64,000 nucleotides of DNA from Cryobacterium roopkundense (GTDB lineage: Bacteria > Actinomycetota > Actinomycetes > Actinomycetales > Microbacteriaceae): positions 2,728,001-2,792,000 of the forward strand of contig NZ_JACHBQ010000001.1 of NCBI RefSeq assembly GCF_014200405.1, in the 5' to 3' direction. The notes beneath the pieces are model-generated. The model ran no database searches and was not told the DNA's origin. It was given only the letters and a program-made list of their open reading frames with translations. Shown piece by piece: positions 35,396 through 46,427 of this stretch. Made by a program: the position numbers and the translations under genes. The stretch's first letter is position 1, and each line of letters opens with the position of its first letter.

Positions 35396-36221
35396 CGCTC
35401 GCTGCAGGACTGACGAGCGAAGCGGGTCCAGTGTGGGGCGCCTCGTGCACCAACCGGGCGATGTCGCGCTTAACGGCGTTGAACTCCGGCGACGTCACGT
35501 CTCGGTCGGCGCCGAGAGAGACATCCACGATGTGCCGGATGTGCCCGGGCACACCGTGGGCCGCTCCCCCCGTCATCACGACGACACGATCGGCCAGGAA
35601 CACCGCTTCCTCAATGCTGTGGGTGACGAACACAACGGTCGTTCGGGTTTCCCGGCGGATGCGCGCGAGCTCGACCTGCAGGTCGCCGCGGGTCAGGGCA
35701 TCCAGGGCACCGAAAGGCTCGTCCATGAGGAGCACGGCGGGGTCGTTGGCGAGCACACGGGCGAGGGCCACGCGCTGCTGCATGCCCCCCGAGAGCTCCC
35801 CGGGGTAGCGGTCCGCAACCCTGGTGAGGCCCACCATCAGCAGGAAGCGCTCACTGATGACAGTGGCGTCCACGCGGGCGACTCGGTGCTGCCGCGGCCC
35901 GTACATCACGTTTTCCCGCACCGTGAGCCAGGGAAAGAGTCCGTAGTCCTGAAACACGACCCCGCGATCGGAGCCGGGACCGGTGACGGGAATTCCGCCC
36001 ACGCTCACGGTGCCCGACGTCGGTTTCTCGAAACCGGCCAGGATACGCAGCAGCGTGCTCTTACCGCATCCGCTCGCACCCACCACGGCGACGAACTCAC
36101 CAGACGCCACCTCCAGGTTCAGGTCGGTCATCGCCGTGACCGCGCCGCCGGCCGTGTGATAGCTCTTGCACAGGTTGCCCACCCGGATGTCCGAGAGCGG
36201 GCGGGCACTGGTCGCGTTCAC
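35376..36221 (-). CDS. ABC transporter ATPase, nitrate/sulfonate/taurine type
   Basis: A 281-residue ATPase of the SsuB/TauB/NrtD group. Walker A is GASGCGKSTLLRILAGF (about residues 49-65), the Q-loop is VVFQDYGLFPWLTV, the signature is LSGGMQQRVALARVLANDP and Walker B is VLLMDEPFGALDAL. It drives uptake through the permease encoded just upstream, whose stop overlaps by four bases. The last residues (LVSPAASVSPAAR) repeat because the DNA holds an 18-bp tandem duplication at this end. The transported compound is not determined. Confidence 0.92.
   Translation of the reverse strand: MNATSARPLSDIRVGNLCKSYHTAGGAVTAMTDLNLEVASGEFVAVVGASGCGKSTLLRILAGFEKPTSGTVSVGGIPVTGPGSDRGVVFQDYGLFPWLTVRENVMYGPRQHRVARVDATVISERFLLMVGLTRVADRYPGELSGGMQQRVALARVLANDPAVLLMDEPFGALDALTRGDLQVELARIRRETRTTVVFVTHSIEEAVFLADRVVVMTGGAAHGVPGHIRHIVDVSLGADRDVTSPEFNAVKRDIARLVHEAPHTGPASLVSPAASVSPAAR
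35381..35415. repeat. 18-bp tandem duplication at overlapping gene ends
   Basis: TCGCTGCAGGACTGACGC occurs at 35381-35398 and is repeated (17 of 18 bases) at 35399-35415. The first unit contains the DUF5671-like stop codon, and both units encode the tail of the convergent ABC ATPase. Confidence 0.85.
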
Positions 36222-37075
36222 AGATTCTCCGGTCCTGTCAGCAGGGGACGCCCGCGGAACGCGAGCCGCAGGGTCCAGACCAGAACCCGATCGGACAGGA
36301 AGCCGGCGAGGCCGATGCAGATCATGCCGACGACGACGAGGTCGGTGCGCACGATGTCGCGCGCGAGGCTGATGGTGGCACCGAGACCGACCCGAACGCC
36401 CGCTGTCTCACCGAGCACGAGCACCACCCACGCCAGCCCGAGCCCGATCCGGAGTCCATTCACGATCGCCGGCACGGACGCCGGGATCACGACAGTGTAG
36501 AGAATACGAAACGGCGAGCTGCCGAGCATCTGCGCGGCCTCGATCAGCCGGGGTGCAACCTGCCGGGCACCGCTGATGGTTCCGAGCACGATGGGGAAGA
36601 ACGCCGACAGGGTGATGAGGAAGATCGTGGCCTGGTCGCCGATACCGATCAACAGAGCCACGAGCGGCACCCAGGCGGTGGCTGGAATCGGGCGCAGCAG
36701 GCTGATTGTGGCGTCGAACAGGGAGTTGACCGTGTAGTAGCGGCCCATGAAGATGCCCAGGGGGATGGCGATCACGGCTGCGAGCAGAAAGCCACCCGCC
36801 ACTCGGGCGAGGCTCGCGCCGAGATTCACCCAGAGCTGCCCGCTGAAGGCGTCGTTCCGCACCCCGCCGACGGCGAAGTCCACGAGAGTCGTTGCGACAT
36901 CCGTCGGGTAAGGCAGAAATCCCATTCGGATGCCGAACGGCAGCTCCCAGGCATTGGACACACCGAAGTGCCACAGCACGAGCAACAGCACCGGAACGGG
37001 CACCCCGAGCAGCGCCGTCGTGAACCACGTGCGGCGTAACCGGGTGCGGGGAGGCCGAATCACCAGCAGACTCAC
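36218..37075 (-). CDS. ABC transporter permease, nitrate/sulfonate/taurine type
   Basis: A 285-residue inner-membrane permease with about six helices. The cytoplasmic coupling loop carries the EAA-like motif EAAQMLGSSPFRILYTVVIPASVPAIVNGLRI (in parts: EAAQMLGSSP, GLAWVVLVLGETAG), as in SsuC and TauC. It partners the ATPase downstream and the binding protein upstream, each overlapping by four bases, so the three form one operon. The substrate is unknown. Confidence 0.92.
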   Translation of the reverse strand: MSLLVIRPPRTRLRRTWFTTALLGVPVPVLLLVLWHFGVSNAWELPFGIRMGFLPYPTDVATTLVDFAVGGVRNDAFSGQLWVNLGASLARVAGGFLLAAVIAIPLGIFMGRYYTVNSLFDATISLLRPIPATAWVPLVALLIGIGDQATIFLITLSAFFPIVLGTISGARQVAPRLIEAAQMLGSSPFRILYTVVIPASVPAIVNGLRIGLGLAWVVLVLGETAGVRVGLGATISLARDIVRTDLVVVGMICIGLAGFLSDRVLVWTLRLAFRGRPLLTGPENL

Positions 37076-38031
37076 GGCGTCGGGAGACCGTCCACGAACC
37101 TGGCGTCTGCGAGATCGTCAGCGGCCGGCGCGGACTCGATCAGGCCGAGGTCCTTCATTTCCGTGGCGAGCACCCCGAGCTGTCCCACGTATTCCGCCGA
37201 CAGGTCCGACCGAAGCCAGAAGTTGTCGAGGGCCGTGCTGAAAATCTTCTGGTCGCCGCCGAAGGTCGTGACCATCTCGGTCAGCCAGACATCCTGGTTG
37301 TCCACCATGTAGTCGACGGTCTTACGGTGCGTGTCGACGACACTCTGCACGAGCTCCGGATCGGAGGTGATCAGCGCTCCGGTCGTGACCAGGCCGATGT
37401 TCACCCTGCCGATCGGCGTGGAGTAGGCGTCGGCAATGAGGTGTCCGCCATTCTGCAACGCGATGGAGGCACCGATCTCCACTCCGAAGAAGGCGTCGAT
37501 GCTGCCGGTTTTAAAGGCATTGGCCATATCGGGCACAGGGACCACGACGAGGTCGAGATCGGCGGGGTCAATCCCGGCGTCCACAAGCACGAGGCGCAGG
37601 GCCACTTCCTGTGCGCTGCCCTGGATGTAGCCCACGGTCTTGCCCACGAGGTCGTCGAGGCTGGTGATCGAGTCGTTGCCGACGAAGCCGCTTCCGCCGT
37701 CGGCCGCCGCCGCGACGATCGTGAGGTCCCTGCCCTGGGCGATCGAGGAAATCGTGGGCGTGACACCGGTCACAGCGAAGTCCACGGAGCCGCTGACGAG
37801 CGCGTCGTTGAGGGCCGGAGTTGTATCGAGGGCGATCACGTCGAAGACCACGCCCTCCGGCGCGAAATCCTGATAAAGGAACGGCTGATAGAAGTGCGGT
37901 TGGCCCCGCAGAGTGCCAATCGTGATGGTGGTCGTGTCGGTGCTTGACGCCGACGCCGCACAACCAACGAGGCCCAGGCCAATTGTGGAAAGAAGTGTTC
38001 CCACGAGTACCACTGTTCTCATTCTGGACAT
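37072..38031 (-). CDS. ABC transporter substrate-binding lipoprotein (NMT1/SsuA-like)
   Basis: A 319-residue secreted binding protein. The signal peptide (RTVVLVGTLLSTIGLGLVGC) ends in a lipobox, so it is a lipoprotein. The mature part has the two-lobe periplasmic-binding fold with GQPHFYQPFLYQDFAPEGV and GSVDFAVTGVTPTISSIAQG early and DAFFGVEIGASIALQNGG later, typical of nitrate, sulfonate or thiamine-precursor uptake proteins. Thiamine-precursor or aliphatic sulfonate are possible ligands, but no binding residue settles it. ATG 38031 is chosen; the frame is open further upstream. It is the first gene of the transporter operon. Confidence 0.85.
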   Translation of the reverse strand: MSRMRTVVLVGTLLSTIGLGLVGCAASASSTDTTTITIGTLRGQPHFYQPFLYQDFAPEGVVFDVIALDTTPALNDALVSGSVDFAVTGVTPTISSIAQGRDLTIVAAAADGGSGFVGNDSITSLDDLVGKTVGYIQGSAQEVALRLVLVDAGIDPADLDLVVVPVPDMANAFKTGSIDAFFGVEIGASIALQNGGHLIADAYSTPIGRVNIGLVTTGALITSDPELVQSVVDTHRKTVDYMVDNQDVWLTEMVTTFGGDQKIFSTALDNFWLRSDLSAEYVGQLGVLATEMKDLGLIESAPAADDLADARFVDGLPTP

Positions 38032-38145
38032 CAACGTGTGCCTTCCCGCTGAGTCACGGTGCCGCCGGCACCGAGTCCTCGAAGTATGGCGCAGCGCTGT
38101 TTCGGGCAAGTTTCGGGCATTCGGGGGTGTGGGGGCCTCGGCCGC

Positions 38146-39429
38146 TCAGAAGTCCGCGGCCCCGGAGGCGCGCGGCCGCACAGTCTGGGGCCTGAAGAAC
38201 GGGGCCGCCCGCCGCGCCCGCCGCGGGGCCTCGACGGGTGCGACCACGAGAGCTGCCATGACAAACCGACGGATGCTGGCCCTCGCCGGAGATTTCGCTG
38301 CGGTATCGCGCAGCGTGCGTCCGGTCAGCACAGCCGCGTCGAGTGCCTCGGAGTCCTGGGGGACCAGCACCGGGGACTCGATCGCGCCGAAGCGGCGAAG
38401 CGCCCCGATCACCTGCCCGGCCGGGTCGAGTCCGACCGCGCTGGCCCGCACCCGATTCATCAGAACGCTCACGGGTGTGTCGGTGATGATGTCCGTGAGG
38501 TCTGTCCAGGAACGCAGGAACCGGGCCATCCCCACCGGATCGGCAAGCCCGACGGCCACGACATGATCGGCGGAGGCCAACGCCGTCACCGTGGCGGCAT
38601 TGCGCCGCGGCGCAAACAGGTCGCTCGACAGTTCCTCGTCGCTCTCGAGGTTGAACCCGGTATCGATCACGACGTAGTCTGCCCATTGCCGAAGCGCCTC
38701 GATGGTTCTCTTCACCCGATCAGCTGACAACTCGGGCCAGCGCGAGGGCCGGCCGATTCCGGTGAGCACCCAGAACGGGCCCTGGGGCGAGTTGTAGCGC
38801 TGAGCGATGCGCTCGAATTCGGACTGGGTCAGGCTGTCCGAGCCCGCCAGCCGGCAGGCCGCGGCGAAACCGGGCGCCTCGTCGAGCATGCCCAGGCTCG
38901 CCGCCACCGAGCCGCTGTAGGTGTCGGCATCGGCCAGAACCACCGAGTGGCCGCAGGCTGCTATCTCGGCGGCGATGTTGATGGCGAGCGTCGTACGCCC
39001 CGGCGCGCCGGTGGGGCCCCAGACGGCCACAACTGTGCTCGATCGCCGGGCGCCAACCGAGCGATTTCGGTCGCCGACGCGCAGCGGAACGACGACCCCG
39101 GCATGCACGAGCGCGTCGATCTCGGGCCAGCCCACAGCGCCGTCGATCACCTCAAGCAGCCCGAGGGTGGCCGCGTACCGGCGGTCCCGATCTGTGGCGG
39201 CCAGGGCGATCACGCGAATGCCCCTCGTATCGCACGCGGCGATGACCTCATGGTTCAGGGTCTCCCGCTTCGCGCTCACGATCACGACGTCGACTCGCAA
39301 TCCCGGTAGGGCCAGCAGGAGTTCAGCGGCCGATCGCAGCTGGGCCGGGATCGAGTGACCGTGCTCGACGATGTCGACGAGTAGACGCTCTTCGGTGTGA
39401 CGCTCGACGACGAGCGCGATCGCAGCCAC
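38146..39429 (-). CDS. CpaE-like MinD/ParA-family ATPase with deviant Walker A
   Basis: A 427-residue protein. The first 120 residues resemble a degenerate receiver domain. The P-loop reads GPTGAPGRTTLAINIAAEIA (about residues 139-158), with Arg where the catalytic lysine of KT is normal, and the other ATPase segment YVVIDTGFNLESD (about 252) fits the MinD fold. CpaE proteins place tad/flp pili. The C-terminus is basic and disordered (RRARRAAPFFRPQTVRPRA). The SAF-domain gene just upstream on the same strand (two bases) fits a CpaB partner, but no other pilus genes are seen nearby. Confidence 0.75.
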   Translation of the reverse strand: MAAIALVVERHTEERLLVDIVEHGHSIPAQLRSAAELLLALPGLRVDVVIVSAKRETLNHEVIAACDTRGIRVIALAATDRDRRYAATLGLLEVIDGAVGWPEIDALVHAGVVVPLRVGDRNRSVGARRSSTVVAVWGPTGAPGRTTLAINIAAEIAACGHSVVLADADTYSGSVAASLGMLDEAPGFAAACRLAGSDSLTQSEFERIAQRYNSPQGPFWVLTGIGRPSRWPELSADRVKRTIEALRQWADYVVIDTGFNLESDEELSSDLFAPRRNAATVTALASADHVVAVGLADPVGMARFLRSWTDLTDIITDTPVSVLMNRVRASAVGLDPAGQVIGALRRFGAIESPVLVPQDSEALDAAVLTGRTLRDTAAKSPARASIRRFVMAALVVAPVEAPRRARRAAPFFRPQTVRPRASGAADF

Positions 39430-39431
39430 GT

Positions 39432-40073
39432 TTACTTCGCCCCTGCCACGGGCGCATCGACGGCCACCACCGAGACCGCATCGCCGTTCGCCACGGATTC
39501 GAGCACGGCCCCAACCATGCCCTTTGGCAGGAGAATCTCCACAGACTGGCCGTCAGTCGTTGCCATCAGACCCGTGTCCGCGATGATACGCACCACAGAG
39601 GCGGCCGGCACCAGCACGCCCGGTGGGGCAAACTGCGAGCTGCCCGTCTTCTTCGCGGCCCACACATCGACAGCGGAGCCGGCGACAACCGACGCCGCGA
39701 GCGTCGGCCGAACAGACACGACAATGCTCGTCACCGACTCCCCAGCCCTGGTGCCGACGGCGCCGAGGGGAATCAGCTCTCCGGCCTGCACGGTGCGGGT
39801 CACCAGCAGGCCTTCTCGAGGCAGGCGGGCCGGAGTCACGTAGCGAGCCTCCGAGCCGCCGAGGCGCACATGTTCGAGGTTCACGTCTCCCACATCGATG
39901 TGGTCACCCACCACGAGCGTCGATCGGGCCACATACACGCCGCTCGTGCGATCTGCCGTCGTAACAATGGCGGCAACCCCCACGACGGATGCCACGACGA
40001 GCGCGATTCCGATGGCGAAGCGGGGGTCAAACCACGATCTGGTTCGCGTGCTCTTCTCGGCCAATTTCTTCAT
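39432..40073 (-). CDS. SAF-domain protein (CpaB-like)
   Basis: A 213-residue protein with one helix near the N-terminus (FAIGIALVVASVVGVAAIVT) and a SAF domain (about residues 40-100; YVARSTLVVGDHIDVGDVNL, and VTRTVQAGELIPLGAV). SAF domains are found in flagellar P-ring chaperones and in CpaB, the Flp pilus assembly protein. ATG 40073 is preferred to 40100 because GAGGA lies five bases upstream. Its stop lies two bases before the CpaE-like start, so the two are co-expressed. The usual Tad pilus cluster is not present here. Confidence 0.8.
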   Translation of the reverse strand: MKKLAEKSTRTRSWFDPRFAIGIALVVASVVGVAAIVTTADRTSGVYVARSTLVVGDHIDVGDVNLEHVRLGGSEARYVTPARLPREGLLVTRTVQAGELIPLGAVGTRAGESVTSIVVSVRPTLAASVVAGSAVDVWAAKKTGSSQFAPPGVLVPAASVVRIIADTGLMATTDGQSVEILLPKGMVGAVLESVANGDAVSVVAVDAPVAGAK

Positions 40074-40145
40074 GCGCTTCCTCACGTGTGACCTGCCCAT
40101 TGACTGGCTCGCTCCATGGTGCCCGGGTTTTCTTGGGCGAGCGAG

Positions 40146-40169
40146 TTATCCACAGGGCAGTTATCCACA
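40146..40169 (+). promoter_or_regulatory. Pair of perfect DnaA boxes
   Basis: TTATCCACA occurs at 40146-40154 and again at 40161-40169, fifteen bases apart start to start, in the same orientation. Both match the consensus. They sit between the divergent SAF gene and the BldC-like gene (start 40219). A third box is at 41269-41277. They may let DnaA regulate the adjacent gene or take up free DnaA. Confidence 0.75.
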
Positions 40170-40218
40170 GCAGCCACCTTTCCGACCCAAACACCCCGGC
40201 AGGGCGCATAATCGACGC

Positions 40219-40530
40219 ATGGACGATTCCGCGCCAGCCAAAGACCTGGGCCGTTTTCTGACCCTGGCCGACACAGCAGAAATCCTGGCGATCACGCCAG
40301 CCGAGGCGCTCGACCTCGTGCGCACGAACGAGCTTCCGGCGATTCGTATCGGCTCGTCCCACGCCTGGCGCGTGGAGAGGGTGGTGCTGGAATCCTACAT
40401 CGACGTGAAATACGAGGAAGCCCGACGCCGGGCGCTCTGGGAGCAGTCCGATTTCGCGAGTATTGCCGAATTCTCCGGCGGGCGCCTGAGGCGGGCGCGG
40501 CCTATGGACCCGCCGCAGCCGACGGGCTGA
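40219..40530 (+). CDS. BldC/excisionase-like helix-turn-helix protein
   Basis: A 103-residue protein with an N-terminal MerR-like/excisionase DNA-binding fold: FLTLADTAEILAITPAEALD, then LVRTNELPAIRIGSSHAWRV and LESYIDVKYEEARRRALWEQ. The C-terminal 30 residues are unlike the family and end in a Pro-rich tail. In actinobacteria BldC relatives regulate development and gene expression. ATG 40219 is inside the frame and is the first sensible start. Two DnaA boxes lie 50-73 bp upstream. It is divergent from the SAF-CpaE pair. Confidence 0.8.
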   Translation: MDDSAPAKDLGRFLTLADTAEILAITPAEALDLVRTNELPAIRIGSSHAWRVERVVLESYIDVKYEEARRRALWEQSDFASIAEFSGGRLRRARPMDPPQPTG

Positions 40531-40556
40531 ATGGCTGGAGCCACCCCCGTGTCGCC

Positions 40557-41231
40557 TCAGTCGAGGGTGACGAGCAGGATGTGTGCCAGCGGAACGACTC
40601 GGTACTGGTAGACGTCCGGCGTACGACGAAGCGTTCCCGGCGGGTGCACGGCGAGATCGAGGTGGTCCCGTCCTACGCGGTCGATCGTGCCGTTCACCAT
40701 CCCGGCCGGCATACGCAGTTCGATCGCGGCGCGACGGCGGCACAGGTCTCGCAGCACGAAAGGCAGCCCGATCCGCTCGGACAGCCGAGATGCCGACGGG
40801 GACTCTGCCTCGTCGCCGAGCGACCGTTCCATCTGGTGCGCCGTCAACACGATCCCTGCGATGGCCGAGAAGGGCAGCACACACTGCGGGGTTGCCCGGT
40901 CAGAGCGGCGCATACCCGCCCCGCTCTCGCGTTGTTGCCGGTGCGCAGCGTCCCCGGGTGGCTCGCGAGACTCGTCGGGGCCGATCAGGTCGGCGGCGAG
41001 CCAGTCGCGCCCCAGGGTTGTGGGACGCACGACGATGGCGTCTCCGCTGCTGAGTTCCACCCGGAAGACGGCGGGGCCGGTCGGGCCGAGCGTCAGGCTC
41101 ACGAGCCGCGTGCGGATGGTCAGCCGCCCCAGCCGCTGCCTTTCCTCTTCGGCGCGCAGGTCACGCTCCTCGGCGTTCAACTCGCGTTCGAGCTGAACTT
41201 CGAGGTCGTCAAATAAATTGTCCCAGCGCAC
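40557..41231 (-). CDS. Hypothetical protein, two beta-rich halves
   Basis: A 224-residue acidic cytosolic protein. The N-terminal 90 residues begin with a charged coiled-coil-like helix (RWDNLFDDLEVQLERELNAEERDLR, in parts) and then strand-forming segments. A middle Arg/Gln-rich linker (AAHRQQRESGAGMRRSD) separates the C-terminal half (PFVLRDLCRRRAAIELRMPA and PDVYQYRVVPLAHILLV). No family is recognised. It lies between the BldC-like and Rv3235 genes and is conserved in this neighbourhood in related actinobacteria, though the role is unknown. Confidence 0.65.
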   Translation of the reverse strand: MRWDNLFDDLEVQLERELNAEERDLRAEEERQRLGRLTIRTRLVSLTLGPTGPAVFRVELSSGDAIVVRPTTLGRDWLAADLIGPDESREPPGDAAHRQQRESGAGMRRSDRATPQCVLPFSAIAGIVLTAHQMERSLGDEAESPSASRLSERIGLPFVLRDLCRRRAAIELRMPAGMVNGTIDRVGRDHLDLAVHPPGTLRRTPDVYQYRVVPLAHILLVTLD

Positions 41232-41268
41232 ATGTCGAAACTAGCCCGGCCCACGCGTTGGCGTGGGG

Positions 41269-41277
41269 TTATCCACA
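41269..41277 (+). promoter_or_regulatory. Third perfect DnaA box
   Basis: TTATCCACA upstream of the Rv3235-family gene, about 118 bp before its start. It has the same orientation as the pair at 40146-40169. Confidence 0.6.
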
Positions 41278-41395
41278 GGCCATAAAAACGCTGGACACCG
41301 GGCTGCGTCGCTGGTTGAGTGAGCACCCGTACACCCACGCCCCGCAGCTGTACCCGTCGCTTCATCCCCGGCACGATTCTCACATCGGAGTTGAC

Positions 41396-41797
41396 ATGAG
41401 TCTCGCAGCACACGTTCACCACTCGGAGCAGGAGGCCCCGCTCTGGGAAGCACTCGGCATGCCCGACCCTGCACCGATGGCCAGGAATCTGGCCCGCTGC
41501 GCTGTCGAAGCCCTGGCTGGAGCGCGCGAGCCCGAAGAACTGGCACGCTGGGTCACGGATGCGGTCTATCACCGCATCCTGCACCGAGCATTGATCTCAG
41601 CACGCGCGCGGGCGATGACCGGACGGCCCGCGGGGCGCCCCGTGATCGGCATGGGCAGTGTGTGGTTGTGCGAGCCCCGTCCTGGCATCGTCGAAGCCAG
41701 TGTCGTTGTGCACACCTCGAAGCGAGTGCTCGCCGTCGCCCTGCGCATCGAAGCCACCGGTACACGCTGGCGAGCGAGCGTGATCGGAGTCCTGTAA
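41396..41797 (+). CDS. Rv3235-family protein (DUF6459-like)
   Basis: A 133-residue protein with a core of two helices and a beta sheet (ARCAVEALAGAREPEELARW, VTDAVYHRILHRALISARAR, then SVWLCEPRPGIVEASVVVHT). It fits the uncharacterised Rv3235 family, which lies next to secA in mycobacteria too. The ATG at 41396 has GGAG six bases upstream; an in-frame TTG at 41258 would add 46 residues and cannot be excluded. The function is unknown. It is convergent with secA across a strong hairpin. Confidence 0.8.
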   Translation: MSLAAHVHHSEQEAPLWEALGMPDPAPMARNLARCAVEALAGAREPEELARWVTDAVYHRILHRALISARARAMTGRPAGRPVIGMGSVWLCEPRPGIVEASVVVHTSKRVLAVALRIEATGTRWRASVIGVL

Positions 41798-41833
41798 AGT
41801 TTCGGCTCGCGCGGCTACCGGACGACGTGAAAA

Positions 41834-41874
41834 GGCCGCCGTTGCCTCCCGCCCAGCGGGAGACAACGGCGGCC
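41834..41874. terminator. Bidirectional hairpin between the Rv3235-family gene and secA
   Basis: GGCCGCCGTTG (41834-41844) and CAACGGCGGCC (41864-41874) are perfectly complementary over 11 bp, with an inner CCCGC/GCGGG pairing. It lies between convergent genes and can stop both. Confidence 0.85.
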
Positions 41875-41893
41875 ACGTGGCAGTGCGGCGGAA

Positions 41894-44695
<2,802 letters not shown>

Positions 44696-44820
44696 GAATG
44701 CACTCCATATAGTCGTCACGGCACTTGCATGCACCTGGTGAGAAACGGCGCAGGCAAGCACCTGTCGTCCGGCCGGACGCCGAGGCCGACCTAGCCGGCA
44801 ACTATAGCAATGCTACTTGG

Positions 44821-45537
44821 TCAGTTGCCGCGAACGCCGGCAGCCGCCGGGGCCTCCCGCAATTCCTCAGCGGAATCGTCGAGTTCGATGACTCCGTAGT
44901 CCCAGCCCTTGCGACGGTAGACGACGCTCGGCCTCTTCGTCTCGGCGTCCTGAAACAGGTAGAAGTCGTGCCCGACGAGTTCCATGAAGTAGAGAGCATC
45001 GTCAACCGTCATCGGTGCCGCCGCGAAAACCTTACGGCGGATGACCACGGGGCAGTAATCTTCTTCGACTTCGACCTCCGCTTCTGCCTCGACGGCCGGG
45101 GCCGCGACGATCGGGATGGCACCTGTCCGCACCCGTTCCAGCGTTTCGCCCGATGCCGGAACGATGTCAATAACGCTGAAGGCGACGGATGACGCCTCCT
45201 GCAGTGATGTCGGTCGGTGGGCACCCCCACGGTGCACCTTCTTGCGGTCCTTCGCGCGACGAACCCGCTCGAGCAATCGCCCCAGTGCGATGTCGAAAGC
45301 CGCGTACTTGTCTGAGCCGTCCGCTTCGGCTCGCACCAGGGGACCTTTACCGATCAGAGTCAGTTCGACCCGATCTTTTCCGGCAGCCGCACCATTCTTC
45401 TCGTGGTGACGGCTGACCTTGATCTCCAGTGCGAGAGCCTTATCGGCGAGACCGGCAATCTTTTCGGCCTTCTCCGTGGCGTATTCCCGAAAGCGATCAG
45501 TGATCCCTAGGTTTCGTCCAACGATGTTAGTTTCCAT
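44821..45537 (-). CDS. hpf: Ribosome hibernation promoting factor, long form
   Basis: A 238-residue long-form HPF. The N-terminal domain (about residues 1-110; METNIVGRNLGITDRFREYA) blocks the decoding centre, and the C-terminal domain (about 170-230; RKVFAAAPMTVDDALYFMEL and VGHDFYLFQDAETKRPSVVY) dimerises 70S ribosomes into inactive 100S particles. ATG 45537 has AGGAGG eight bases upstream. It is followed by secA, and comF lies upstream; this order is common in actinobacteria. Confidence 0.95.
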   Translation of the reverse strand: METNIVGRNLGITDRFREYATEKAEKIAGLADKALALEIKVSRHHEKNGAAAGKDRVELTLIGKGPLVRAEADGSDKYAAFDIALGRLLERVRRAKDRKKVHRGGAHRPTSLQEASSVAFSVIDIVPASGETLERVRTGAIPIVAAPAVEAEAEVEVEEDYCPVVIRRKVFAAAPMTVDDALYFMELVGHDFYLFQDAETKRPSVVYRRKGWDYGVIELDDSAEELREAPAAAGVRGN

Positions 45538-45637
45538 GACGACCTCCTGATCTGGCGGATCGCCCGGTATGTGGGCGATCATTGCGCGCCTGTGTCTCCC
45601 ACCGTAGCCGCGCAAACTGGATATGTCACAGCTTTTG

Positions 45638-46336
45638 TCAACGAGTTTTGGCTGAACGGTGCGTGGACGGAAGAAGACGCCGTCTTTCCGCGAGTGCGGC
45701 CATCCCAGCAACCACTCCCCCGGCCGCCAACACGGCGCGGCGAGCCTCGAGAAGCGTGGCCCCTGTCGTCAACACGTCGTCCACGATGATGCAGTGAAAC
45801 CCGACGAGGGGCCGAACGGCCGTGAGCGATCCGCGGCGGTTGTCGCTCCGGGCGGCCCGGTCGAGTCCCACCTGGTCCACGGACGCACGAACCGGGCGCA
45901 GCGCCCGCGTGGGCGCCAACCCGGCACGCCTGAGCAGCAGCTCCACAGGGTGGTATCCGCGCACCCGCCAGGCGCGCCGTGACGACGGGACAACCACGAT
46001 GTGTAGGTCCGCCATGGCGGATGCCGGCACCGAGTGGAGTGCGGCAGCCACCGCCACGCGCAGGGGCACGGCCAACGCCGCTGCGGCATCAATCCGCCCG
46101 CCGTCTTTGAACGCGCCGATCACCCGCCTGACCGCCCCGGAGTAGTCGAGTGCGCACCACACGGCGATCCCGTCGCGGGTGGCTTCGTGCGCATCGGCCT
46201 GCAGCGCCGCCCGGCAGGTGAGGCACAGTGCCCGGTCCGGCGCTCCGCACCCGCTGCACTCCGTGGGCATGAGCGCCGCCCAGGCGTCGAGCAGCGCCCG
46301 GCGCAGTGCCGCAGCGCTCAGAGGCTCAGGTGACAT
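45638..46336 (-). CDS. comF: ComF-family phosphoribosyltransferase-like protein
   Basis: A 232-residue protein of the ComF/GntX family. A zinc-like cluster near the N-terminus (TECSGCGAPDRALCLTCRAA, about residues 22-41) is followed by the phosphoribosyltransferase fold with the PRPP loop FHCIIVDDVLTTGATLLEAR (about 178-197). In naturally competent bacteria it acts in DNA uptake, but in actinobacteria its role is unclear. ATG 46336 fits the family length; the upstream frame is not ComF-like. It lies between lpqB and hpf on the same strand. Confidence 0.9.
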   Translation of the reverse strand: MSPEPLSAAALRRALLDAWAALMPTECSGCGAPDRALCLTCRAALQADAHEATRDGIAVWCALDYSGAVRRVIGAFKDGGRIDAAAALAVPLRVAVAAALHSVPASAMADLHIVVVPSSRRAWRVRGYHPVELLLRRAGLAPTRALRPVRASVDQVGLDRAARSDNRRGSLTAVRPLVGFHCIIVDDVLTTGATLLEARRAVLAAGGVVAGMAALAERRRLLPSTHRSAKTR

Positions 46337-46427
46337 GCACTCATGATGGCCGCGCTCGCACATCCGCTGGCGGCTCGTGCCCAAACTGTGCGCCCAGGCC
46401 GCCGCGACAGAGGTGTTGAGGAGGCGC

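Noticed and set aside
40146..41277. Possible chromosome origin based on DnaA boxes
   Set aside because: Only three boxes, no AT-rich unwinding region and none of the usual origin genes nearby.
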